From Oxalobacteraceae bacterium (GTDB lineage Bacteria > Pseudomonadota > Gammaproteobacteria > Burkholderiales > Burkholderiaceae_D): a stretch of 6,772 bases of DNA. The notes under the pieces were generated by a model that did not search any database, was not told where the DNA came from, and saw only the letters and a list, made by a program, of their open reading frames with translations. Location: the NCBI GenBank assembly GCA_003132085.1, contig PKWO01000381.1:432-7203 (forward strand). The letters run 5' to 3'. Shown here one piece after another: positions 1 through 5,520 of this stretch; the stretch's first letter is position 1; each line of letters starts with the position of its first letter. Position numbers and translations under genes: made by a program.

Positions 1-650
1 GGGAAATGCGAGAACATCAACTGTTCCGGAGGCGCCAGGAAGAAGGTTTCAGTCAACCGCTTCACATATTTGCCGTTACTGACATAGCCTGCGCCCCAGG
101 TGGTGTCTACCAGGCGCCATCGGCCATTTATTTTGATCGCGTTCCATGCGTGATTCGGCCGCTCAAACCTGGTTCCGGGAGTATGGCCGTAGGCTTTCGC
201 ATACCCTTTAATGGTGACGACTTCCAGGCCGGCCTGGCGTGCCAGCTTTTCGAACAGGGTTGCATAGCCATCGCAGATACTACGGCGTAGTCTGAGCACT
301 TCGTCGGCATTCATTGTCGCCAGTCTGTTGGAAAAATAGGCGTCGACATCGTAGCTGATGCGGTCCGCAACCCAGCGGAAAATGGCGCGCGCTTTTTCGG
401 TGTCGTCGCGGGCCGGCTGCGACAGGTACCTGACCAGCGAACCGGGGGAGGCTTCTTCAGCCGATGGCGTCGCCAGCGCATAGGCGTCGATTAGCGCGAT
501 GCGTTTGCCATCGAGAGGTTCGGCTGATGCGGGATGGTAAGCCAAAGCGGTGAGCGTGACGCAGACGGTGCTGAATGCGGCAGAGACGGTGGCAGAGGCT
601 GCGGTATAGGCCGTAGTACAGGCCGCCCGTAAGTTAATGCTTAACCGCAT
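1..650 (-). CDS. Exported transglutaminase-like domain protein (C-terminus cut by window edge)
   Basis: The minus-strand reading frame from ATG at 650 gives 216 residues and runs off the left edge. The start has a good ribosome-binding site, GGGAGA, 7 nt upstream. Residues 1-43 look like a long Sec signal region ending in ASA before EPL. From about residue 85 the protein matches the transglutaminase-like (papain-fold) pattern: AIFRWVADRISYD (89-101), SICDGYATLFEKLARQAG (124-141) with catalytic Cys126, RPNHAWNAIKINGRWRLVD (164-182) with His167, and VDTTWGAGYV (181-190) with Asp182. The Cys-His-Asp triad is complete. The FFLAPPEQLMFSHF segment near the edge resembles bacterial relatives of the kyphoscoliosis-peptidase type. 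Such proteins may act as periplasmic cysteine proteases or cross-linking enzymes; the substrate is unknown. It lies 106 nt after the DUF1501 gene on the same strand and may be transcribed with it. The family call is firm; the function is not. Confidence 0.85.
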   Translation of the reverse strand, partial: MRLSINLRAACTTAYTAASATVSAAFSTVCVTLTALAYHPASAEPLDGKRIALIDAYALATPSAEEASPGSLVRYLSQPARDDTEKARAIFRWVADRISYDVDAYFSNRLATMNADEVLRLRRSICDGYATLFEKLARQAGLEVVTIKGYAKAYGHTPGTRFERPNHAWNAIKINGRWRLVDTTWGAGYVSNGKYVKRLTETFFLAPPEQLMFSHF

Positions 651-756
651 GACAGTCTCCCTTTAAAACTCGCCTGCCCTCGAAAATTGAGAGCTGCCTT
701 TTTCGACCGGCTTTCCAACAGTAATTCCACTTTGTTGTTGTCGAGAAAGATCAAGA

Positions 757-1989
757 TTACACCAACCCATAGTCGCGCGCAGTCGCTCCGGGAAACACCG
801 TTTGCAATTCATTGAGGGACAAGCCAAACATGCGCTGGAACAAGCCGCCAAGTACCGCCCGATAATCATTAAGCACCGGAAAGTCGCGGTTCTGAAACAG
901 CGAACGCCGGTCCACGGCAACCTGCTCGCCGACGATGCGGCCGCCCTTGACGGCACCGCCCAGCACCCAGAATACCGAACCGTGCCCGTGATCGGTTCCG
1001 CGAGTGCCGTTTTCGCGGAAGGTGCGGCCGAATTCCGAAATCACCACCACCACAGTCTGTTTCCACGTGCTGCCCATTTCTTCGGCGAATGCCGAAAGTC
1101 CGCGCCCCAGGTTGTCAAGATTGCCGGCCAATGCGCCGGACGCATTGCCTTGATTGACATGGGTATCCCAACCGCCGACATCGACAAATCCGAGTTGATA
1201 GCGGTCCCGCATCAGGCGCGCCATCCGCCGTGCTTCCAGCTCGAATCCTTTCGGGGATATGGCCCCGCGGCTGGCCGCCTCCATTTCCTGTTCGATTTCG
1301 CGGCCTACTTCTTGTCGCAAATCGAGCCCTTCGCGCACGCTGTTTTCCAACGGATGGCCGGCATACATGCTCGCCAGCAGATTCGACTGACGCTCGTCGA
1401 ACTGCGGCTTTCCAACGCCTTTCAGGGAGACATTGGCGACGTTGACGGTTCCTTTGACGATGGTCGGCAACGCGTCGGTGAAAGAGATCGGCTGTACCCC
1501 TGTGATTACTTGCGTCAGCCGGTTCATGAAGCCGGAAGAAAAGTCCCGATTTCCGAACCCGGCTTGCCCGGACTCGATGCTGTCCTGCGTCTCGAAGTGG
1601 CTGCGGGAGGTGTCGTCGGTGCCGGCGAACGGCATGAACAACGCTTGGCTGCGCGCGTAGAGCGGTGCGATGCTGTCGCGCAGCGCCGGATGCAAACCCC
1701 AGGTCGCATCCAGCGCGAGAGCCGACAGCGGGTTTTTGGCGTCCGGTTTGGCAATCGCGATGGTCGGGCGCGATTCGTAATAGAACGGGCTGTTATAAGG
1801 AACCAGCAGATTGGCGGCGTCATAGCCGCCACGCAAAAATACCAGCAGGAAGCGGTTTTGGGTGGCCGGTGCGGCAAACAAGCTGCCGGCATGCAGGCCG
1901 GCCGAAGACAGCAGCGACAGAGCGAGCGCGCGCTTGACGAACTTGCGGCGTCCCGATTCGACGGCGGGGAGGTAATTGATGGCACGCAT
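757..1989 (-). CDS. DUF1501 family Tat-exported protein (alkaline phosphatase/sulfatase-like fold)
   Basis: A 410-residue protein starting at ATG 1989 and ending TAA. The N-terminus has a twin-arginine signal, SGRRKFVKR (12-20), then a hydrophobic stretch ending in FAAPA near residue 40, so folded export to the periplasm is expected. DUF1501 hallmarks are FLLVFLRGGYDAANLLVPY (47-65), FVDVGGWDTHVN (268-279), VVVISEFGRTFREN (314-327) and GTDHGHGSVFWVLGG (331-345). The Asp and His residues in GWDTH and GTDHGHG are where metal ligands sit in the alkaline-phosphatase-like superfamily, so a metal-dependent hydrolase is plausible, but no substrate is known. The length is normal for the family, so the gene appears intact. 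It follows DUF1800 by 15 nt, and the Shine-Dalgarno between them is weak (AGGCC), which may mean translational coupling. DUF1501 and DUF1800 genes are recurrent neighbours in bacteria, which supports a joint role. Confidence 0.93.
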   Translation of the reverse strand: MRAINYLPAVESGRRKFVKRALALSLLSSAGLHAGSLFAAPATQNRFLLVFLRGGYDAANLLVPYNSPFYYESRPTIAIAKPDAKNPLSALALDATWGLHPALRDSIAPLYARSQALFMPFAGTDDTSRSHFETQDSIESGQAGFGNRDFSSGFMNRLTQVITGVQPISFTDALPTIVKGTVNVANVSLKGVGKPQFDERQSNLLASMYAGHPLENSVREGLDLRQEVGREIEQEMEAASRGAISPKGFELEARRMARLMRDRYQLGFVDVGGWDTHVNQGNASGALAGNLDNLGRGLSAFAEEMGSTWKQTVVVVISEFGRTFRENGTRGTDHGHGSVFWVLGGAVKGGRIVGEQVAVDRRSLFQNRDFPVLNDYRAVLGGLFQRMFGLSLNELQTVFPGATARDYGLV

Positions 1990-2004
1990 GGCAGGCCTAT
2001 GTGG

Positions 2005-3516
2005 TTATCGATACATGAAATCGGGGGAAGCGAGCAGATACGCGTTCCATTCCGCTTGGGATGCCGCTTTGTCTAGTGCATGCTTGACCGGCACGCTCAT
2101 GACGTTGTCGACGGTTTCATAAAACAAGCGGTTCGACAGCATTGGGAAACCGAACGCAAGCGGCGCGCTGCCATCTTCGGAATCGAATAGCCCGGCACTG
2201 CCGCCGCCGATCGCGCGTGCTATTTCAAAGCGCTTGGACATTTGGCCGGAACTCGCCCAATCGCTTTCGCGCATGCCGTAACCGTCCGGCGTCAGACGTC
2301 CGTATAGCGGTTCTCCCAGAGAGTTCAGCCAATTGTTGACGGGCTTCAGGTTGGTGACGGTTTTGCCGTTGTAGGCCAGCCGCATGGCGGAGACCACGTA
2401 GTGCATGGGATCTTTGAACTTGGTTCCCAGCGAGGCGGTGAATTCGCGTGAAGAGAATAGCGTGCGCAACACGGCGGCGATGTCGCCGTTGTTTTGCCGG
2501 AAAGTTTTTGCCATGCGATCAACCAGCGCCGGCGGCGGCGCATCGCTGACGAAGTACAACGCCAACTTGTTGCAGATGAAATGCGCGGTGGCCGGTTGCC
2601 GCGCCAGCAAATCAACCGCCTGTTCCACTTCGTCCCAGCCCTGGCCGGCGATCGCTTGACCGAGGAATACCTTGTTGCCGAAATCATGCCGCGCGGGATT
2701 GAATTCAAAGGCGCCGTCGCGTCGGTAAAGAGCCTGCCATTCCGGCTTCAGTTGCGGTACGCCGGGTTGTGCATTCACGCCCACGCCAGTCAGAATACGC
2801 GCAAGCTCCTGCACGTCTTGCTGGGTGTAGCCGCCATTTACACCCATGGTATGCAACTCCAGCAGTTCGCGTGCGTAATTCTCGTTGATCTTGCCGCCCG
2901 CGCTTTGCGCATTGTCGAGATAGACCAGCATGGCCGGATGCTTCAGCGTAGCCATCAACAGATCGCGAAAATTACCCAACGCATGCGGCCTGATCGCGTG
3001 TTCTTCGTAATCGGCCACCGACCAGCGCAGATTTCCCTTGCTCTGGAATACGCTGAAATGATTGTCCCAGAACCACACCATTTGCTCTTTCAATTGCGCG
3101 GGTGAGTACAGCGCCCGCGTCAAATGGCGTTTGCTGGTTTCATAGGCTATTTTTCCGGCCTGCTCATTGAGTTGCTTGCGGGCTTGCTGCTTGTCATCTT
3201 CGTTGGGCAGGCCGTTGATGCGGCGATTTTCCTGGTCGACGTCATACAACGATAGCCTCAAGGGCGGGTTGAGCAAATCCGGATGCGCCGGCATGGCGGC
3301 GACGCCGGCAGGCGCGCCATCGTCGGCGTGCAATTGCGATTCCAGAAATGCCTTGCGCCCTAGCGTCCGGTATTGGGCAACCGTCGCGCCGTCGATGCCG
3401 TAGGTTACGCGATTGAGCCACCGCACATCTTCTTCGGTCAACGGCCGGTTGGCGGCAGCGGCCGGCAGGCTGACGGCGAACAGGCCTGCCAGCAAGCACA
3501 AACGCCGGGCGTTCAT
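2005..3516 (-). CDS. DUF1800 family exported protein
   Basis: A 503-residue protein of unknown biochemical function. I start it at ATG 3516. A TTG 7 codons upstream (3537) is possible, but it lacks a ribosome-binding site and would put charged and Cys residues before the signal peptide. From 3516 the N-terminus MNARRLCLLAGLFAVSLPAAAA is a classic Sec signal with cleavage near residue 22. DUF1800 landmarks follow in order: LTEEDVRWLNRVTYG (26-40), EQMVWFWDNHFSV (144-156), NENYARELLELHTMG (211-225), YTQQDVQELARILTG (230-244), HDFGNKVFLG (277-286), ATAHFICNKLALYFVSD (309-325), KDPMHYVVSAMRLAY (368-382), a GYG...W segment (412-420) and the terminal SPDFMYR (497-503). The domain looks full length. 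It is the upstream partner of DUF1501, and its start overlaps the stop of a possible short leader ORF. The GGAA at 6 nt spacing is a modest ribosome-binding site. Confidence 0.93.
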   Translation of the reverse strand: MNARRLCLLAGLFAVSLPAAAANRPLTEEDVRWLNRVTYGIDGATVAQYRTLGRKAFLESQLHADDGAPAGVAAMPAHPDLLNPPLRLSLYDVDQENRRINGLPNEDDKQQARKQLNEQAGKIAYETSKRHLTRALYSPAQLKEQMVWFWDNHFSVFQSKGNLRWSVADYEEHAIRPHALGNFRDLLMATLKHPAMLVYLDNAQSAGGKINENYARELLELHTMGVNGGYTQQDVQELARILTGVGVNAQPGVPQLKPEWQALYRRDGAFEFNPARHDFGNKVFLGQAIAGQGWDEVEQAVDLLARQPATAHFICNKLALYFVSDAPPPALVDRMAKTFRQNNGDIAAVLRTLFSSREFTASLGTKFKDPMHYVVSAMRLAYNGKTVTNLKPVNNWLNSLGEPLYGRLTPDGYGMRESDWASSGQMSKRFEIARAIGGGSAGLFDSEDGSAPLAFGFPMLSNRLFYETVDNVMSVPVKHALDKAASQAEWNAYLLASPDFMYR

Positions 3517-3563
3517 GCAACGTTCCAGGCACGACAATCATGCATATCCGTTTGGCGTTTCAT
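3513..3563 (-). CDS. Possible 16-residue leader peptide translationally coupled to DUF1800
   Basis: A very short minus-strand ORF, MKRQTDMHDCRAWNVA, begins at ATG 3563. Upstream is GGAAGGATGACT, so a strong GGAAGG Shine-Dalgarno lies about 6 nt before the start; an in-frame ATG at 3569 sits too close to it. The stop TGA (3515-3513) overlaps the DUF1800 ATG (3516-3514) as ATGA, the usual arrangement for translational coupling. This ribosome site is better than the one directly before DUF1800. I recognise no homologue, and so short an ORF can arise by chance, so treat it as a candidate only. A different 17-codon ORF in another frame (ATG at about 3591, stop at 3538) has a poorly placed ribosome site. 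Confidence 0.35.
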   Translation of the reverse strand: MKRQTDMHDCRAWNVA

Positions 3564-3713
3564 AGTCATCCTTCCAAAGGTGCGACAACATTGCCTTTGT
3601 ACTCAATAACGCATGGTAGCGCCGCACAGTCCGCTCGATTTGGTAAGGATTGAAACAAAATGTATCGGAAGGGGAGATGGGCAAACCGCGTTCGGGTCGA
3701 TTGTCCTGAATTA

Positions 3714-3735
3714 GGCAGGATAGCGGCAGGATAGC
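3714..3735. repeat. 11-bp direct tandem duplication
   Basis: GGCAGGATAGC occurs twice back to back (3714-3724 and 3725-3735) and is followed by the partial copy GGTAGG. It is probably a small slippage duplication in noncoding DNA. Confidence 0.8.
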
Positions 3736-3740
3736 GGTAG

Positions 3741-3771
3741 GTCCGGGATGACGGCGGATGTCGTCCGGGAC
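3741..3771. repeat. Imperfect hairpin in the DUF1800 upstream region
   Basis: GTCC (3741-3744) and GGATGAC (3746-3752) pair with GTCGTCC (3760-3766) and GGAC (3768-3771). The loop is the 7 nt GGCGGAT, with one G-G mismatch and one G-U type pair. This makes an 11-bp stem. No T-run follows on either strand, so it is not a canonical intrinsic terminator. It could be an operator, an RNA structure, or part of a pair with the nearby palindrome. Confidence 0.55.
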
Positions 3772-3811
3772 ATACGATGGCAGACTTAAGTCGCCGAAAG
3801 GCGTTGCGCGC

Positions 3812-3843
3812 GGCCAGTGCGGATGTGCACATCCGCACTGGCC
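3812..3843. repeat. Perfect 32-bp palindrome downstream of DUF2844
   Basis: The left arm GGCCAGTGCGGATGTG (3812-3827) is followed directly by its exact reverse complement (3828-3843), giving 16-bp arms with no spacer. As RNA it would fold into a 14-bp stem with a UGCA tetraloop. It begins 47 nt past the DUF2844 stop codon, so it may end or protect that transcript, but there is no T-run after it. A dimeric-protein site or a dispersed repeat element are alternatives. Confidence 0.8.
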
Positions 3844-3890
3844 CGCATTGAGAGGGGAAAGCAGTGCGTACCGGGCCACCGGTCGCGGCC

Positions 3891-4352
3891 TTATTTGATG
3901 TCTTCTTCGGTAACGCCTGGTGGCAACATGCCGGGAACGTAGGCAGTTCCGAAAAATGCCCGCATATGGCCGCTGGTCCGCACGACCAAACCCTCTTGCC
4001 GAATCGACAGGTGGGTGTGGCCGACATGCTTGACATTTGCCGCGCTGGAATACGTGTCGAAGTAAGAGGGCCCCATCAACTGCCGCAAGTCCGGAACCGT
4101 GGGTCCTCTCCAAGCGACTGCGAACACGGTGCCGGTCGAGGTGGCATATTCGCGGACCGTGGTGCCGGCCGAGGTGGTCATTTCGTGTACGGTGTAGTTG
4201 GCGGCGGTCTTGTTGGCCACCGGCAACGTGGCTTTCATGTGCATGCGGTCGGCTTGAACGGTCGACAGGTCGCCGCCCAGCGCCGCCAACGCGATAGAAG
4301 GTGCTGCCAACGCGATCAGCGCAATCTGCAATACGGGCAAATTCAGTTTCAT
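3891..4352 (-). CDS. DUF2844 family exported protein
   Basis: A 153-residue protein starting at ATG 4352, with GAGGA about 6 nt upstream as ribosome-binding site. MKLNLPVLQIALIALAAPSI begins a Sec signal peptide that cleaves after ALA at residue 23, and the mature chain begins ALGGDLSTV, a start typical of DUF2844. Other conserved stretches are YTVHEMTTSAGTTVREYAT (53-71), VFAVAWRGPTVPDLRQLMG (76-94), HTHLSIRQEGLVVRTSGHMR (112-131) and FFGTAYVPGMLPPGV (133-147). The length fits the family and the gene looks intact. Its function is unknown; a small periplasmic or surface protein is the safest statement. In many Burkholderiales, as I recall, this gene neighbours a DUF3443 gene; none lies in this window. 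The TAA-containing 3' end is followed by the 32-bp palindrome. Confidence 0.9.
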   Translation of the reverse strand: MKLNLPVLQIALIALAAPSIALAALGGDLSTVQADRMHMKATLPVANKTAANYTVHEMTTSAGTTVREYATSTGTVFAVAWRGPTVPDLRQLMGPSYFDTYSSAANVKHVGHTHLSIRQEGLVVRTSGHMRAFFGTAYVPGMLPPGVTEEDIK

Positions 4353-4394
4353 TTTTTCCTCTTTCCGGTGTGATCGGCAATCAACTCAACAGCG

Positions 4395-4411
4395 AAAGCG
4401 TATCACGCTTT
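4395..4411. promoter_or_regulatory. Inverted repeat, possible operator upstream of DUF2844
   Basis: AAAGCGT-ATC-ACGCTTT is a perfect 7-bp inverted repeat with a 3-nt spacer, 42 nt before the DUF2844 start. The size and symmetry suit a dimeric regulator, but I do not recognise the site. No clear -35/-10 pair was found next to it. Confidence 0.4.
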
Positions 4412-4470
4412 GCCGTTTGGCTGCCGGTTCGGACCAAGCGGAAACGCGTAAACCGTGAAATCAGCCTAGA

Positions 4471-4491
4471 CGCGCAATCCGGGGTTGCGCG
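4471..4491. repeat. GC-rich hairpin
   Basis: CGCGCAA (4471-4477) pairs exactly with TTGCGCG (4485-4491) around TCCGGGG, and the stem can be extended inward by a U-G and a C-G pair. There is no T-run on either side, so it is not a canonical terminator. It lies in the divergent intergenic region, and its role is unknown. Confidence 0.5.
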
Positions 4492-4529
4492 CGACGATCG
4501 GCATGACGGCAACATGAGATGACGCCATT

Positions 4530-4563
4530 GTTGCTGCAATTAAATAGTCCAATTTGCAGCAAC
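4530..4563. repeat. 10-bp inverted repeat overlapping the first 11-bp tandem unit
   Basis: GTTGCTGCAA (4530-4539) is the exact reverse complement of TTGCAGCAAC (4554-4563), with an AT-rich 14-nt spacer. The right arm is the first unit of the tandem array at 4553-4596, so the left arm could also pair with the core GCAGCAA of any later unit. Confidence 0.55.
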
Positions 4564-4596
4564 TTCGCAGCAAGTTCGCAGCAAGCGCGCAGCAAG
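4553..4596. repeat. Four-copy 11-bp tandem repeat
   Basis: The units are TTTGCAGCAAC, TTCGCAGCAAG, TTCGCAGCAAG and CGCGCAGCAAG. The GCAGCAA core is invariant. The 11-bp period is close to one DNA helical turn, so the copies would face the same side of the helix. The array ends 57 nt upstream of the candidate -35 box of the stator promoter. It may be an array of protein-binding sites or a slippage product. Confidence 0.8.
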
Positions 4597-4653
4597 CCGA
4601 AAATTCGACCCCGAAAGCGGCGCTGTTCGGTGCTTTGCGGAGACCTCTTCTCT

Positions 4654-4683
4654 GTGACACTGTTTCAGTCCGTCAAATATAAG
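4654..4683 (+). promoter_or_regulatory. Candidate sigma-70-type promoter of the stator operon
   Basis: GTGACA (4654-4659) matches five of six bases of the -35 consensus, and TATAAG (4678-4683) matches five of six of the -10 consensus, with an 18-nt spacer. Transcription would start near 4690, giving a leader of about 54 nt that contains most of the 9-bp repeats. A flagellar sigma-28 reading (CAAA, 15 nt, CGGCATAA at 4674-4700) has the right spacing, but its -10 box matches only in ATAA. Confidence 0.5.
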
Positions 4684-4716
4684 TGGCATAAGCGGCATAA
4701 GCGGCATAAGCGGCAC
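4681..4716. repeat. Four-copy 9-bp tandem repeat in the stator operon leader
   Basis: AAGTGGCAT, AAGCGGCAT, AAGCGGCAT and AAGCGGCAC lie head to tail. The first copy overlaps the candidate -10 box, and each of the first three junctions creates CATAAG, itself a weak -10-like hexamer. The array ends 27 nt before the stator start codon. A change in copy number would alter leader length or promoter choice without touching the protein. Confidence 0.85.
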
Positions 4717-4743
4717 GGACAATTCACGACATTGCGAGGTTCC

Positions 4744-5520
4744 ATGTTTTACATGACCGTACTAGGTTTGGGTTTGGCGATTGCCGCCATTTTCTCCGGG
4801 CAGTTTATAGAAGGTGCGTCGTTATGGGCATTGGCGCAACCGGGTGCCTTCGTGATCGTATTCGGCGGCACTCTCGGGGCGGTAGTCGCGCAAAGTTCGC
4901 CCAAGGATTTTTTGATGGGAGTGCGGCTGTTGCAATGGCTGTCGCGCCCTCCGGTTTCAGACCGTGAAGAATATATCAACGAAATTGTCGGTTGGTCGCG
5001 GATCGCGCACCGGGATGGCGCGCTCAAACTGGATAGCCTGGCCGACGCGATTGCGGACCCGCTGCTCAAAAACGGCGTGGAGATGATCGTCGACAACTAC
5101 GATCCCGAATATATTCGCGACACCCTGATGATGGATGTGCGCATCCGCGACGCGCGGCTCAGGCATGCTGCCAAGATGTGGGAGTCGGCCGGTGCGTATG
5201 CGCCTACCATCGGTATCCTGGGCTCGGTGGTCGGTTTGCTGCAAGTGATGAATGGCTTGGGCGACGTCTCGAAATTGGGAGCCGGCATCGCGGCAGCGTT
5301 TGTGGCGACCATTTATGGCCTGGCGTTAGCCAACCTGGTTTTTCTGCCGCTTTCCACCAAGCTGCGCGCCATCATTTTCGAACTGACCTTGCGCGATGAA
5401 TTGCGGATAGAGGGGTTGACCATGATCGCCCAAAACAAGCAACCTCGGCTGGTGGAACGCACGTTGGTGGCGGCCGGCGAGCAAGCCGGCAATGTGGTCA
5501 ATATCCGGCGGGTGGCATGA
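4744..5520 (+). CDS. Flagellar motor stator protein, MotA/MotC type
   Basis: A 258-residue inner-membrane protein that, with the next gene product, should form the proton channel driving flagellar rotation. The start ATG 4744 has GAGG 4 nt upstream; an internal ATG at 4753 is less well placed. Four membrane segments are visible at about 5-22, 31-50, 151-172 and 182-203. FIEGASLWALAQPGAFVIVF (21-40) with GGTLGAV is a family signature. The cytoplasmic loop contains AHRDGALKLD (88-97), where the Arg and acidic residue correspond to charges that contact the rotor in characterised MotA. YAPTIGILGSVVGLLQVM (152-169) and NLVFLPLSTKL (197-207) carry the two conserved prolines (154, 202). The length is nearer to MotC (around 250) than to E. 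coli MotA (295). I leave the symbol blank because MotA and MotC cannot be separated safely without alignment. Its stop overlaps the next start. Confidence 0.93.
   Translation: MFYMTVLGLGLAIAAIFSGQFIEGASLWALAQPGAFVIVFGGTLGAVVAQSSPKDFLMGVRLLQWLSRPPVSDREEYINEIVGWSRIAHRDGALKLDSLADAIADPLLKNGVEMIVDNYDPEYIRDTLMMDVRIRDARLRHAAKMWESAGAYAPTIGILGSVVGLLQVMNGLGDVSKLGAGIAAAFVATIYGLALANLVFLPLSTKLRAIIFELTLRDELRIEGLTMIAQNKQPRLVERTLVAAGEQAGNVVNIRRVA

Larger units (their letters stand above)
3564..3890. other. Noncoding interval between DUF2844 and the DUF1800 operon
   Basis: This 327-nt stretch should hold the 3' end of the DUF2844 transcript and the promoter of the DUF1800 operon, both on the minus strand. 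I see no convincing coding frame. It contains a tandem duplication, an imperfect hairpin and a perfect palindrome (listed separately). Near 3792-3803 there is also a small CGCC-GAAA-GGCG hairpin with a GNRA-type loop. I could not find a promoter with both boxes close to consensus. Confidence 0.6.
4353..4743. other. Divergent intergenic region between DUF2844 and the stator operon
   Basis: This 391-nt region separates divergent genes, so it should carry both promoters. An open frame continues upstream of the stator gene to about 4519, but its predicted residues (runs of Lys-Arg-His from a 9-bp repeat, a Cys- and Arg-rich start) do not resemble MotA proteins, so I treat it as noncoding. It holds three inverted repeats, two tandem arrays and a likely promoter, each listed separately. 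Confidence 0.6.

Noticed and set aside
684..710. TCGAAAA/TTTTCGA inverted repeat between DUF1501 and the transglutaminase gene as a terminator
   Set aside because: The 7-bp stem is AT-rich with a 13-nt loop and has no GC core, so it would be too weak to terminate.
802..2076. Long plus-strand open frame of 424 codons opposite DUF1501
   Set aside because: It is antisense to a clear DUF1501 gene with all family motifs; its predicted protein shows no recognisable domain and reflects the codon bias of the opposite strand.
3517..3537. TTG at 3537 as the DUF1800 start
   Set aside because: There is no ribosome-binding site in front of it, and ATG 3516 gives a clean signal peptide.
3538..4380. Minus-strand 280-codon open frame across DUF2844 and the following spacer
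   Set aside because: It overlaps DUF2844 out of frame, has an Arg- and His-rich composition typical of shadow frames, and crosses the palindrome region.
4674..4700. Sigma-28 flagellar promoter for the stator operon
   Set aside because: Spacing fits (CAAA, 15 nt, CGGCATAA), but the first half of the -10 box does not match GCCGATAA; the sigma-70-like pair is better.
4681..4716. CRISPR-like array from the 9-bp repeats
   Set aside because: The units are contiguous with no spacers and far too short for CRISPR repeats.
4519..4743. N-terminal extension of the stator protein in the same open frame
   Set aside because: The extra 75 residues contain a Lys-Arg-His run produced by the 9-bp repeat and have no MotA-like features, whereas ATG 4744 has a good ribosome-binding site and begins right before the first membrane helix.
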